A DNA stretch of 35,690 nucleotides from Deltaproteobacteria bacterium (GTDB taxonomy: Bacteria; CG2-30-53-67), in contig JAADIO010000036.1 of the NCBI GenBank assembly GCA_013151235.1, forward strand, positions 1 through 35,690, given 5' to 3'. Position numbers and translations under genes: made by a program. Under the pieces are notes generated by a model. The model saw nothing but the letters and a program-made list of their open reading frames with translations. It did no database searches and had not been told where the DNA came from. The number at the start of each line of letters is the position of its first letter. The first letter of the stretch is position 1. Positions 15,893-24,534 of the stretch are shown piece after piece.

Positions 15893-17143
15893 TTACAGAA
15901 CATGTTCTTTGACAATATCATCCGACGTTCCCTCAACCCCATCCGCACCGAAACTTTTCAGGAAGATTGTACGATTTCTGCTCCGGTACCGGTATTTCCG
16001 CCCCCAGGGATCAAACAGCTCCGCCGAGTGGAGAATCCCTTTCCGGACCAGTTCCACCGGATCCTCCGGGAGGACCTGCTCCTCCAGAAAATAGACGTCA
16101 CAGGCAAAAAAGATGCGATCCATTTCCCGGACGGCATAAACATTCCGGATGGGTCCAAGAGAAGTCCCCACACCTCCCGTAATGGCCGTGAGGAGCCCTC
16201 CTGTCGGTTTGCGTGAAGCAAAAACCAGAAGAAGCAGGAATAGGAACATAATCACATACGCGGCAAGATTGCGCAACACCTTCTTTCCGCGGCCCTTCTC
16301 TCCCCTCCTCCCCGCCCCTGCAGGAGTTTCTCCCTTTCCGCTTATCTCCCGGATGAGCCCTGCGGAAACCAGGCTGTACAACGCCTTGCAGGTTTCAAAG
16401 GTTCCGATTCGGCCGAGATGGATCAGTTTCTGTACATCCCGCGTACCTTCCACCAATTGATAAATCCGGACCTCTGCCGGGCTGAGCGGAAATTCCTGAT
16501 CCAGGGTCTCCTTCCGGTCGGACAGGTTCTCTTCCTGTCCCTCCTCAAACATTCGGTCAATTGCACGATCCAGATCCTGTGCAGAAGCATCGATCATTCT
16601 CTTCTCGTCGGTCTTCTCAAAGATCCGGCTGTAATCATGAATGACCTTCCGCACCAGGGGCCATTCATCAATGATCCGCATGGCCTCCATGAGAATCTTC
16701 TCACAGGAGAGGGGAACCATATTGGTATGGTCATAGGTCACCGAAGGTTGCTGCGCAAAACGGTAGATTCCCTCCTGCCAGTCGAAAATCCGGTAGACCG
16801 TCTCCCGAACCTGAAGTTGAATCATGCTGGCCAGATCTTCCGCCCGGACCAGGTTCTCTTCTACCAGAATATGACCCAGTTTCCGTCCCGTCTCTTTCTG
16901 CCGGGCCAGTGCCCTTTCAAGATCCTGTTTCGAGAGAAGCTCCGATTCCACCAGCGCCCACCCGATGAGATCACTTTTCTTTTTTCGATAGGATTCCGCC
17001 GCCACCACCATCCCCGCCTCAAAGGTGAGGGTCGCCGTATCCTCCCCAGCGGTCAGCGTAAGGATTCCTGTCTTCTTCTGCATCCCGATCAACTGCAGGA
17101 TATCCGTTATGCCGAAATCTTTGATGTTTCCTTCAAGAGCCAT
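15893..17143 (-). CDS. DUF4388 protein with transmembrane anchor and pseudopilin (GspG)-like C-terminus
   Basis: 416 residues from ATG 17143 (MALEGNIKDFGITDILQLIG), where the DUF4388/PatA-type domain begins; the longer frame adds no domain. Residues 1-60 are DUF4388. Residues about 60-130 have paired helices like those in T2SSE_N (LLSKQDLERALARQKETGRKLGH..LVEENLV), also seen in the adjacent ATPase. A predicted winged-helix-like segment lies at 218-267 (EFPLSPAEVRIYQLVEGTRD). A basic Gly-rich linker (270-288) and one transmembrane helix (291-309) follow. The outer part ends with LFDPWGRKYRYRS and SFGADGVEGTSDDI, very like the C-terminal calcium-binding loop of the major pseudopilin GspG. It would link cytoplasmic signalling to a pseudopilin-like periplasmic domain. 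It starts 32 bases after the TPR gene. Confidence 0.75.
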   Translation of the reverse strand: MALEGNIKDFGITDILQLIGMQKKTGILTLTAGEDTATLTFEAGMVVAAESYRKKKSDLIGWALVESELLSKQDLERALARQKETGRKLGHILVEENLVRAEDLASMIQLQVRETVYRIFDWQEGIYRFAQQPSVTYDHTNMVPLSCEKILMEAMRIIDEWPLVRKVIHDYSRIFEKTDEKRMIDASAQDLDRAIDRMFEEGQEENLSDRKETLDQEFPLSPAEVRIYQLVEGTRDVQKLIHLGRIGTFETCKALYSLVSAGLIREISGKGETPAGAGRRGEKGRGKKVLRNLAAYVIMFLFLLLLVFASRKPTGGLLTAITGGVGTSLGPIRNVYAVREMDRIFFACDVYFLEEQVLPEDPVELVRKGILHSAELFDPWGRKYRYRSRNRTIFLKSFGADGVEGTSDDIVKEHVL

Positions 17144-17175
17144 GAGTTCTCTCAACTTACAAAAGGGGAGAGCGA

Positions 17176-19152
17176 TCAATCCTGTAAACGATAGAGATGA
17201 AAACAAGACAACAGATAGACAACCATCACCGGCAGGAGCAACCAGAGATGCCGGCTCCAGGGCACTGCTTCAAAGACCATGACACCCGGGGGCAGGATCG
17301 ACCGAAAAAATCCGGAAACCAGAAGACAGACCACCAGGAAGAGTATGACAAAACCGGTAACCGGCCGTCCGAAATAAATATGGCCGCCGCCGGGAATCAG
17401 GATTCCGAGGATCCTCCCCTTTTCCACCTTCCGTTCCTTGTAACTCAGAATTTCAATGATCTTTCGCGTCCGCATCTTGACATCCACCCCCGCACCTTTT
17501 CCAAAAATATAGGCACATTGTGAGCAGATCGCCTCACGACGCCGGTGACTCTGGCATTTTCGGCAAAAGACGACACCGCATTTTCCGCAACGCCGGGAAT
17601 AACCGCGGAAACGCCGGAGCAGATGAAGGAGCAATGCCACCGGAAGAATCAGCAAGACCAGTCCACCCCGGACAATGATCTTCTTCAGAACCCCTCCTTG
17701 CGACCGGTCGGCCGGCCCGACCGAGAAGAGCGTCTTGAAAAAACCATTCCAGAGATTCCGGTCGGGCAGGACCGTATCAATCACCATCCGGTTGTAATTC
17801 GGGCCCAGGATCTTCACATAATAGGAGACTTCTGCAGGATTCAGTTTCCGGGCTTTGAAATACTCACTGTCACTTTTATCGAGGAGAAAGAGTTCCCGCT
17901 GGACAGCACTGAGATTGAAATGAAAAGCCGCCTCCCTCGGATCGAGAGCAATCGCCTCGTTGTACATTTCAACGGCCTTTTTCAGGTTGCGCATAGCATA
18001 ATAGACATTCCCGAGATTATTGTAATAATCCGCCTCGTTCCCATTCTGATGAATCGCCTTTTCCAGAACCTTCTTCGCCTTTGCATACTCTCCCCGTTTT
18101 TTGTAAGCCGTCCCCAACATGAAAAAGGCTGCGTCATCCTTTGGGAATTGTTCCGTCAGACGGGCCAGACCGGCCACCGCTGCGTCATCGGCGTCTCCGT
18201 CCCGATGACCGAGAATCGACTGCATACGATCACTGGACAGATGTTCCACCCCTCTCTGCAGCATATCCGTCCAGAGGGGTGTTACCAGAAGAAAAAACAA
18301 AAAGAAAAGATGGATGAACCGTTCTTTCCTGCCCGAATAACTCCAGAGGAGGATGAGCCAGAGGACACAGACACCGAAGAGTCCTCCCCCCAGCAGGAGG
18401 GGGGCGGACAAGAGGCAAGCCATGATAATCAACAACCCGGCACGGCTTGGATCGCCCGGCAGCAGTTCGTACAAATCATGATACAACATCCGGCCATACC
18501 GGAGCAACACCACAAGATAGAACACCCCGAAAAAGACAACACCGGCCATCAGGAGAAGAAAGAGACCGTCCATGATCAGGAGTGCGGCGAATTCAAATGA
18601 AAGGACCAGGCTCTTTCCCGTCCGGAAAGCCTCCTCCAGGACTCGGAACAAATTTGCCGGGCTCTGCCGCCAGAGAAGTTCCGCGAGTTTCCAGTGGGTT
18701 TCGGGAAGATCTCCGGCAAAGTCCTCGGCCTTACGACAAAGGCTCAGTGCCTTCTGATAATCTCCCTGAAGTGAGAGAAAATCCGCCTCACGCAACAAGG
18801 ATGCCGCAAAAGTTCGCACTCGAATCGCTCCCAGATCGACCAGCTGCTCATGGATACGATTCAGCAAAAGATCGCTGAGCTTATCATTGCCCAGTGCGAC
18901 GTAACGTTTTCGCAGAAACCATTCTTTTTGCAGTTTCTGAAAGAGGAGCGAAGGGCCCGTGCCGGAAAGTTCCGGGACGGGTCGTTTCAGAATTTCAGAC
19001 GGAACCAGGAGGGGGGAATTATCCTGAATGACATCCATCCATTCATAAGAAACAACAGGGCCCGGGACCAGAAGATCGACGAACAAAAAGAGAACAAGGA
19101 AGAAAACCACGATCTTCCACACCGGCATGGACCGCGACACAGCCTGGTTCAT
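17176..19152 (-). CDS. polytopic membrane protein with TPR repeats, zinc ribbon and TM2-like C-terminus
   Basis: 658 residues, unknown function. An N-terminal hydrophobic segment (11-30) may be a signal anchor. Residues 110-180 look like helical repeats. Hydrophobic helices follow at about 184-218, 238-272 and 279-298. Clear TPRs lie at about 325-440 (AAFFMLGTAYKKRGEYAKAKK, in part; DYYNNLGNVYYAMRNLKKAVE, in part). A helix at 496-512 precedes a four-to-six-cysteine zinc ribbon (RCGKCGVVFCRKC ... ICSQCAYIFG, 521-551). The C-terminus has IPGGGHIYFGRPVTGF, like a TM2 domain, with two more helices. ATG 19152 has GAGGAAGG upstream and overlaps the plsY stop as ATGA, so it is translationally coupled; the 845-residue longer frame runs through plsY and is rejected. 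Its operon place suggests an envelope role. Confidence 0.75.
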   Translation of the reverse strand: MNQAVSRSMPVWKIVVFFLVLFLFVDLLVPGPVVSYEWMDVIQDNSPLLVPSEILKRPVPELSGTGPSLLFQKLQKEWFLRKRYVALGNDKLSDLLLNRIHEQLVDLGAIRVRTFAASLLREADFLSLQGDYQKALSLCRKAEDFAGDLPETHWKLAELLWRQSPANLFRVLEEAFRTGKSLVLSFEFAALLIMDGLFLLLMAGVVFFGVFYLVVLLRYGRMLYHDLYELLPGDPSRAGLLIIMACLLSAPLLLGGGLFGVCVLWLILLWSYSGRKERFIHLFFLFFLLVTPLWTDMLQRGVEHLSSDRMQSILGHRDGDADDAAVAGLARLTEQFPKDDAAFFMLGTAYKKRGEYAKAKKVLEKAIHQNGNEADYYNNLGNVYYAMRNLKKAVEMYNEAIALDPREAAFHFNLSAVQRELFLLDKSDSEYFKARKLNPAEVSYYVKILGPNYNRMVIDTVLPDRNLWNGFFKTLFSVGPADRSQGGVLKKIIVRGGLVLLILPVALLLHLLRRFRGYSRRCGKCGVVFCRKCQSHRRREAICSQCAYIFGKGAGVDVKMRTRKIIEILSYKERKVEKGRILGILIPGGGHIYFGRPVTGFVILFLVVCLLVSGFFRSILPPGVMVFEAVPWSRHLWLLLPVMVVYLLSCFHLYRLQD

Positions 19153-19742
19153 CCTTCCTCCCCCCGCAAAAGACGGCGGATATTTTCCCGATGTCGGATC
19201 ACCATCATCACCGACACCACCAATGCAAACCGAAACTGAATCATCTCTTTCGTCAGAAAAAAGGTTAACACCGGCAGCATCACCGCAACCGAAAGAGCAC
19301 CGACCGAAGAGACATGGGTCAGAGCGAATGCAACCCCCCAGATCAGCAGTAAAAGCAATCCGATGAAGGGCATGTAGGCGAGAAGGACCCCGAAGGTGGT
19401 CGCCACCCCCTTCCCTCCCCGGAAACGGTAGTAAAGGGGAAAATTGTGGCCCAAAATCGCGGCCAGGGCGGACAGGGCCATCCAACCCGGCTGTTCCATT
19501 CCAACCAGGAAGCGGGCGGCCGCAACGGCAACCGTCCCCTTGAGCAGATCCCCGGCCAGAGTCAAAGCCCCTTCCTTTTTCCCGATCACCCGAAGCACAT
19601 TCGTGCTGCCGACATTTCCGCTCCCTGCTTCCCTCAGGTTGACCCCCCGTCGTTTCGCGATGAGGACCCCGAAACAGATGGAACCGAGCAGATAGGAAAA
19701 AAGTATTGAACACAAGGGGGCAAAGACATGGGAGAAAGTCAT
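19149..19742 (-). CDS. plsY: glycerol-3-phosphate acyltransferase PlsY
   Basis: 197-residue inner-membrane enzyme that moves the acyl group of acyl-phosphate to glycerol-3-phosphate, the first step of phospholipid synthesis. It has the family's loops SGNVGSTNVLR (phosphate binding) and GHNFPLYYRFRGGKGVATT, and about six hydrophobic helices. Length is normal. The ATG at 19742 overlaps the pgsA stop by four bases, and its own stop overlaps the TPR gene's ATG, so three genes are translated in a coupled chain. Its partner PlsX is not in the window. The pairing with pgsA puts two steps of membrane lipid synthesis under one promoter. Confidence 0.93.
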   Translation of the reverse strand: MTFSHVFAPLCSILFSYLLGSICFGVLIAKRRGVNLREAGSGNVGSTNVLRVIGKKEGALTLAGDLLKGTVAVAAARFLVGMEQPGWMALSALAAILGHNFPLYYRFRGGKGVATTFGVLLAYMPFIGLLLLLIWGVAFALTHVSSVGALSVAVMLPVLTFFLTKEMIQFRFALVVSVMMVIRHRENIRRLLRGEEG

Positions 19743-20281
19743 GAGAAGTCTATCTCCCGCGCAAAACGGAGAGCATACTGCACACCGGAGATCAGTGCCA
19801 GAAACATGGCCGCCCAGATGAAAAGGGTCCCCAGAAAATGCCAGCTCAGAAAAAAGAAATGATTGTTCAAAAGGAGCATGAGAATGGCCGTAATCTGCGC
19901 CCCCATCTTGTATTTCCCCAAACGGTCAGCCGGAATAACCACCCCCTCCGTGGAGGCCATGGCCCGGAGCCCCGTCACGGCAAACTCCCGGGCGATCATC
20001 ACCACCACGATCCATGCCGACACCCGATGCAGTTGGACCAGGAAAATAAGTGCCGACGCAACAAGAATTTTATCTGCGATCGGGTCGAGAAGCTTCCCGA
20101 TCTTGGTAACCTGGTTCGTACTTCGGGCAATATAGCCGTCGAAAAAATCCGTAATCGATGCCAGTGAAAATATCAGAAAAGGCCAGAGACAGACCGTCTC
20201 CTGCCGCGCAGGAAGAAGGAGCACGATAAAGAGAGGAATGAGAATGATTCGCAGCATGGAGAGGAAGTTAGGAATATTCAA
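19739..20281 (-). CDS. pgsA: CDP-diacylglycerol-glycerol-3-phosphate 3-phosphatidyltransferase
   Basis: 180-residue inner-membrane enzyme that makes phosphatidylglycerol phosphate from CDP-diacylglycerol and glycerol-3-phosphate. The CDP-alcohol phosphotransferase motif is complete: DG-x2-AR-x8-G-x3-D-x3-D (FDGYIARSTNQVTKIGKLLD, continuing PIAD). Four to five hydrophobic helices are visible. The upstream GTG at 20293 overlaps the AGGTGG ribosome site, so I place the start at TTG 20281, eight bases after AGGTGG; this gives the family-typical N-terminus MNIPNFLSMLRI. It is the first gene of the pgsA-plsY-TPR-DUF4388 operon, read from the promoter at 20317-20345. Confidence 0.93.
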   Translation of the reverse strand: MNIPNFLSMLRIILIPLFIVLLLPARQETVCLWPFLIFSLASITDFFDGYIARSTNQVTKIGKLLDPIADKILVASALIFLVQLHRVSAWIVVVMIAREFAVTGLRAMASTEGVVIPADRLGKYKMGAQITAILMLLLNNHFFFLSWHFLGTLFIWAAMFLALISGVQYALRFAREIDFS

Positions 20282-20316
20282 GGGGTAGACCACCTTATAA
20301 CGTTAACTATTTGATA

Positions 20317-20345
20317 AGAATACATTTTTACAAGACTATTGTCAA
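20317..20345 (-). promoter_or_regulatory. promoter of the pgsA-plsY-TPR-DUF4388 operon
   Basis: On the minus strand, TTGACA (20345-20340), 17 bases, TATTCT (20322-20317). Leader of about 30 bases to the TTG start. Confidence 0.65.
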
Positions 20346-20452
20346 CACGGAAGTAACGGGTATGGAGGAATTCTCCTTTACACTCGCCTCCCCTTTCTGT
20401 TAAATTATGGTAACGTCTCGGGTCATCTCTCTTTTTCCGCATGATTGCGTTA

Positions 20453-20481
20453 TTGCGGTGCTCAAATCCTCGATGTATAAA
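20453..20481 (+). promoter_or_regulatory. probable promoter of the Crp/Fnr regulator
   Basis: TTGCGG (20453-20458), 17 bases, TATAAA (20476-20481). It would give a leader of about 95 bases. The divergent region 20282-20584 otherwise contains no gene that I can support. Confidence 0.5.
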
Positions 20482-20584
20482 AAATACGCAGCAGGTTTTC
20501 ATTCCTTACCTCTTTTCTTATGGAGAAACAGCAGCAACCTGAGCCGTCACAGATTACATAAATCCGAAATGAAACGGGGTTTGA

Positions 20585-21283
20585 ATGGACAACCGATCAA
20601 ACGAGAAGAACCTGAGACTCTTGCAGAAAATTCCCTTCTTCACCTCCCTGAAAGAGGAAGAACTCCGCACCATTTTACCTTTTCTGGAGGAAAAGCAAAC
20701 CCGGAAAGGCGAAATTCTGTTTCACGAGGGAGAACCGGGACGCCGCCTCTATCTGATCCGGATGGGGCAGGTCAAGGTCTTCAAACTTTCCGAGGGGGGA
20801 AAGGAGAAAATCCTCCGCGTCTTCGGTCCGGGTGACTTTTTCGCCGAACTACCCCTGCTGGACGGGGGCAATTACCCGGCTTCGGCTGAGGCACTCAGTG
20901 CAGCAACTCTTCTCTCATTGAGCCGGAAAAACTTTCTGGACATCCTGAAAAAATACCCCGTCATTACCGGGAAGATCTATGAGATCGTCGGAAACCGCCT
21001 TCGGCACTTCACCACCGTGGTCACCGACCTCACCCTGAAGGATGCCTCCCGTCGCCTCGCCGGTTTTCTTCTGGAGAAAGCAGCGCAACAGGTCCACCTT
21101 TCACAGGGGCAGGTCCGCTTCCCTCTGGGATTGACCCACCAGGAGATCGCCTCCCTCATCGGTACGGCACGAGAGACCGTCTCCCGTTCCCTGAAGCAGT
21201 TGCAGTCGGACGGAATTATTGAAATCAAGGAGCGATACGTTACCGTTCTTGACCGGAATGCCCTCAGGCAAGCGGCAAGATAA
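20585..21283 (+). CDS. Crp/Fnr-family transcriptional regulator
   Basis: 232 residues. An N-terminal cyclic-nucleotide-binding-fold sensor (about 20-130; GEILFHEGEPGRRLYLIRMGQ) is joined by a long dimer helix to a winged helix-turn-helix (about 155-225; LTHQEIASLIGTARETVSRSL). The recognition helix RETVSR is the Crp/Fnr type that reads TGTGA- or TTGAT-like half sites. The protein has no cysteine, so it is not an iron-sulfur FNR. The cAMP phosphate-binding signature (RxSA after GELAL) is not clear: here FFAELPLLDGGNYPASAEA. A haem, NO or redox-type sensor is therefore possible. It converges with a cytochrome gene ending 10 bases away. Targets are unknown. Confidence 0.85.
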   Translation: MDNRSNEKNLRLLQKIPFFTSLKEEELRTILPFLEEKQTRKGEILFHEGEPGRRLYLIRMGQVKVFKLSEGGKEKILRVFGPGDFFAELPLLDGGNYPASAEALSAATLLSLSRKNFLDILKKYPVITGKIYEIVGNRLRHFTTVVTDLTLKDASRRLAGFLLEKAAQQVHLSQGQVRFPLGLTHQEIASLIGTARETVSRSLKQLQSDGIIEIKERYVTVLDRNALRQAAR

Positions 21284-21293
21284 AACGGAATCG

Positions 21294-22106
21294 CTATTCA
21301 AAAACCTTTTTCTCGACGGAAGTTCGTCCGGGATTATTTTTTTTCAGATCCCGGGCAAGCGCTTCATCGACAAGCCGCTTGGCCTTCCGGGCCGACTGAT
21401 AAGCACCGTCTACCTTTTTCAGAATCTCCTTGAAGTCAAAGGAGTGCCATTTCACCTTGGATGCCTTATACTGCTGCTCCGCCTCTTTCAGAACCTCCGC
21501 CGCCCTTGCAACATCAACCCCCCGGCTCTCTGCCATTTTGATAAACTCGGCACTCCACTGAAGGGTATTCTTGGCGTAGAAGATTAGTCCGAGTGTGGCA
21601 TGGGCCTCTTCAGGGATCTGCTGCGGCAAACCACTTTCGGGATGGTGACATTTACGGCAGGCCTCCGCCACATTTTCAGGAAACAGGATGGAGGTATGCA
21701 TCGATCCGTGACAGGTAACACAGGTCGGTCCGTGGAATTTATGATTTCCTGCACGGATGGCTCGATAGTGTTTGCTGCGGAGAAATTCTTTCAGCTGGGG
21801 GCGATGACATCCCCCGCAAAGTTGCGGGATGTTCGCCCGGAAAACGGGACTGGCGGGATCGGAAGGGTCAAGGACATCGCGATGGGCCTCAGCGAATGAT
21901 ACCGCACCCGGGTTCCCGCCGTGACACCTGTCGCACGTGATGCCGGATTTTGCATGGGCCGTCCCCTTCCAATCAATATAGGCCTTTCCGACCGCCGTCT
22001 GCTCTCCCAACGATGCATGGCACTTTTCGCAGGAGTGTGCCTCAATACAGGGCGAAAAGAGCCTGAAAAAAGTGATCAGTAATATCAGTTTCCACCGGAT
22101 TCGCAT
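21294..22106 (-). CDS. periplasmic five-haem c-type cytochrome
   Basis: 270 residues from ATG 22106, preceded by AGGGGTG. Residues 1-24 form a signal peptide (RWKLILLITFFRLFSPCIEA). CxxCH motifs occur at about 26-30, 58-62, 97-101, 129-133 and 150-154, in the first 60 percent of the protein. The rest (about 160-270) is helical and lysine-rich with no haem (VARAAEVLKEAEQQYKASK), a feature of small multihaem proteins of anaerobic respiration where the C-terminal helices pack against the haem core. Conserved extra histidines (KAYIDWKGTAH, SKHYRAI, NHKFHG) could be axial ligands. It is the last gene after tkt-zwf-pgl, starting 10 bases beyond pgl, so it is very likely co-transcribed. Redox partner unknown. 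Confidence 0.85.
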   Translation of the reverse strand: MRIRWKLILLITFFRLFSPCIEAHSCEKCHASLGEQTAVGKAYIDWKGTAHAKSGITCDRCHGGNPGAVSFAEAHRDVLDPSDPASPVFRANIPQLCGGCHRPQLKEFLRSKHYRAIRAGNHKFHGPTCVTCHGSMHTSILFPENVAEACRKCHHPESGLPQQIPEEAHATLGLIFYAKNTLQWSAEFIKMAESRGVDVARAAEVLKEAEQQYKASKVKWHSFDFKEILKKVDGAYQSARKAKRLVDEALARDLKKNNPGRTSVEKKVFE

Positions 22107-22116
22107 GAAGCACCCC

Positions 22117-22908
22117 TTAGCCGTCCTTCCCCCCGGCAGCATCCCGATCGATATACCAGTAGAGTTCCCCGGAAAGAGGCCGCACACCACGGGCCGGAAT
22201 CTCCGCCACACTCCCCGGCTGCAAAACCCTGTTCAACGGCTCTCGCTTCCCCTTCCCCGATACGAGAAACAGAACCGCCCCGCTGCGGTTCAGGAGAGGC
22301 AAGGTCAGGGTAAGCCGCCGGCGAATTCCCTGCGGCGAGACCGCCGGAACAACAAGTCGGTCTTTTTCTTCCAATGAAGCGGACCGGGGAAACAACGATG
22401 CCGTATGACCGTCATTGCCCAGCCCCAACAGGACCAGGTCCAGCCCATCCGATCCGGTCTCCGAGAAATAACGCCTCAATTCCTTTTCATATTGCCGGGC
22501 ACCCTTTTCCGGATTGAGTTCACCCTGCATCCGGTGAATGTTTCCTGCGGGGATATCGATTTTAGACAGGAGTTCCTCACAGACCATCCCGAAATTACTC
22601 TTTCCATCCTCCGGCGGAACGCAACGCTCGTCGCCCCAGTAAAGATCGATTTGCTCCCAGGGGAGTTGCGCAGAATATTCCGGCATTGCCAGCAAACGGT
22701 AGAGCCGCCTCGGTGTCGAACCACCCGAAAGGACTGCGGAAAAACGACCTTTTCCCCGAATGGCCGTCAAGGCACTCGATAGAAAGAACTCGGCTCCCGC
22801 CCGGCTGAGCGCCTCCGGATCGGAAAAGACCCGGATATTCCGTCCGACCTGATTCACGAATTCACTCAAAATTGAAGGAGGCGAACTTTCTGAAAAAGCG
22901 TCCTTCAC
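22117..22908 (-). CDS. pgl: 6-phosphogluconolactonase
   Basis: About 263 residues; hydrolyses 6-phosphogluconolactone, the product of Zwf. Family motifs are AVLSGGSTPRRLY, the YWGDERCVPPEDGKSNFGM region and LLGLGNDGHTASLFP. The start is uncertain. TTG at 22920 and GTG at 22908 are both possible, and the GTG overlaps the zwf stop as GTGA; DevB-type enzymes usually begin nearer NIRVFSDPEAL, so the first 25 residues may be extra or the true start may be a later GTG. Overlap with zwf implies tight coupling of the two oxidative pentose phosphate steps. Confidence 0.92.
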   Translation of the reverse strand: MKDAFSESSPPSILSEFVNQVGRNIRVFSDPEALSRAGAEFFLSSALTAIRGKGRFSAVLSGGSTPRRLYRLLAMPEYSAQLPWEQIDLYWGDERCVPPEDGKSNFGMVCEELLSKIDIPAGNIHRMQGELNPEKGARQYEKELRRYFSETGSDGLDLVLLGLGNDGHTASLFPRSASLEEKDRLVVPAVSPQGIRRRLTLTLPLLNRSGAVLFLVSGKGKREPLNRVLQPGSVAEIPARGVRPLSGELYWYIDRDAAGGKDG

Positions 22909-24485
22909 AGCTCCCGCCAACGATCTTCGTCATGTTCCAGCAAGGCATTGGCCTCGACGGGTCCGGAGGAGCCGGCCGGATAACGATAGAGTGGAAAATG
23001 TTTCTCGCGGTTTTCAATCACTTCCAGTACCGGCGTCAAGATCGACCAGGTCCGCTCGACCCCCTCCTCCCGGACAAAAAGCATCGGGTCGCCCAACATC
23101 CCGTCGAGGAGTACCCGCTCGTAGGAGTCAAGGGCGATCCCCCCGGCAGCATCTTTATAGGAAAAATCGAGCATCACCGGCCGGAGGCAGGATTTGAATC
23201 CCGGCTTCTTGGTCTGGAAGGTAATCATGATCCGCTCGTCCGGCTGAATCCGCAGGATCAGGACATTCGGAGCGATCGACTCATCCGTTACGGCACGAAG
23301 CATGAGGTGAGGAATCTCCCTGAACTGGACGGCGATTTCCGTGACCTTTCGCGGAAGACGTTTCCCGGAACGAAGGTAAAATGGAACCCCCTGCCATCGC
23401 CAGTTATCCACAAAGAAACAGGCCGCCGCAAAGGTGGGAGTCCGGGAATCGGCAGCGACCCCCTTTTCCTCCCGGTAGCCCGGCAGCCGCTTTCCTTTGA
23501 GTTCCCCCGGACCGTACTGACCCAGGACCAGGCTCTCCCCGAGTTTCTCCAGGTCAAAGGACCGGAGAGACCGGAAGACCTTGATTTTTTCATCCCGTAC
23601 CCGTTCGGCATTGAAATAGGTGGGAGGTTCCATCGCCGTCAAGGCCAAAAGCTGCATCATATGATTCTGAAACATGTCACGCAGGACTCCGGCACCTTCA
23701 TAGTACCCAGCACGGCTTTCCACCCCCAGGGTCTCGACGGCTGTGATCTGAACGTGATCGATATAACGACGGTTCCATATAGGCTCGAATATGGCGTTCA
23801 TAAAGCGGAAGATGAGGATATTCTGGACGGTCTCCTTGCCAAGATAATGATCAATCCGGAAAACCTGGTTCTCCAGAAAATAATGGTGCAGGTGGGTATT
23901 TAACTCCTGCGCACTGGCCAGGTCCCGGCCGAAAGGCTTTTCAATAATAATCCGGGCATACCCATCGTCCTGACGGGCCAAGCCCGCCTCCCCGAGCCGT
24001 TCCGCAATGGTTTCATAGAGCGTGGGAGGAACCGCCAGATAAAAGATCCGGTTCCGTCCGGTTGCCTGTTCCCTCTCTTTCTCTTCAATCCGTTCATGAA
24101 GCGCCCGATAGGAATCGGGATCGCCGTAGTCAAGAGAATGATAAAAAATATGCCGGGAGAAGGCGGACCACTTCTCTTTGTCGAAGACACCGGAATGGGC
24201 CGTCCGTGTCCCCTCCATCAGGGTCTCCCGGAAGGCATCATCCGTCATCAGGGTTCGGGCGGTTCCCAGAATAAAGAAAGCCGGGGGAAGAAAATTGTTA
24301 TGATAGAGATAGTAGAGGGCCGGAATCAGTTTCCGCCGGGTCAGATCTCCGGAAGCACCGAAGATGACCAGGGCGCAGGGGTCAGGGATTTCCACGGTCG
24401 GGCAGACCTCCCCCTGGACCGGCTCCTGATTGCCGATTCTCTCCGACGTCCGGCCGGGCGGACGTCCATCCGGTTCATCACTCAT
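22905..24485 (-). CDS. zwf: glucose-6-phosphate 1-dehydrogenase
   Basis: 526 residues; oxidises glucose-6-phosphate to the lactone and makes NAD(P)H. The Rossmann motif is [20 protein letters not shown], and the active-site signature is [14 protein letters not shown]. An N-terminal extension of about 40 residues ([19 protein letters not shown]) precedes the core. ATG 24485 is chosen because AGGTGG lies 5 bases upstream; the longer frame runs back into tkt. It starts 49 bases after tkt and overlaps pgl, so the three form an operon. No 6-phosphogluconate dehydrogenase or transaldolase gene is present in the window. Confidence 0.95.
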   Translation of the reverse strand: MSDEPDGRPPGRTSERIGNQEPVQGEVCPTVEIPDPCALVIFGASGDLTRRKLIPALYYLYHNNFLPPAFFILGTARTLMTDDAFRETLMEGTRTAHSGVFDKEKWSAFSRHIFYHSLDYGDPDSYRALHERIEEKEREQATGRNRIFYLAVPPTLYETIAERLGEAGLARQDDGYARIIIEKPFGRDLASAQELNTHLHHYFLENQVFRIDHYLGKETVQNILIFRFMNAIFEPIWNRRYIDHVQITAVETLGVESRAGYYEGAGVLRDMFQNHMMQLLALTAMEPPTYFNAERVRDEKIKVFRSLRSFDLEKLGESLVLGQYGPGELKGKRLPGYREEKGVAADSRTPTFAAACFFVDNWRWQGVPFYLRSGKRLPRKVTEIAVQFREIPHLMLRAVTDESIAPNVLILRIQPDERIMITFQTKKPGFKSCLRPVMLDFSYKDAAGGIALDSYERVLLDGMLGDPMLFVREEGVERTWSILTPVLEVIENREKHFPLYRYPAGSSGPVEANALLEHDEDRWREL

Positions 24486-24534
24486 ACAAGCCACCTTTCC
24501 CTCCTCGATCCTTCCGCTGCAAAGGTCCGGTCGT

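Noticed and set aside
19153-19713. N-terminal 187-residue extension of the TPR protein
   Set aside because: It lies wholly in another frame of plsY, has no domain character, and a ribosome site with ATGA overlap supports the start at 19152.
20585-21283. FNR-type oxygen sensor
   Set aside because: The protein contains no cysteine, so an FNR iron-sulfur cluster is not possible.
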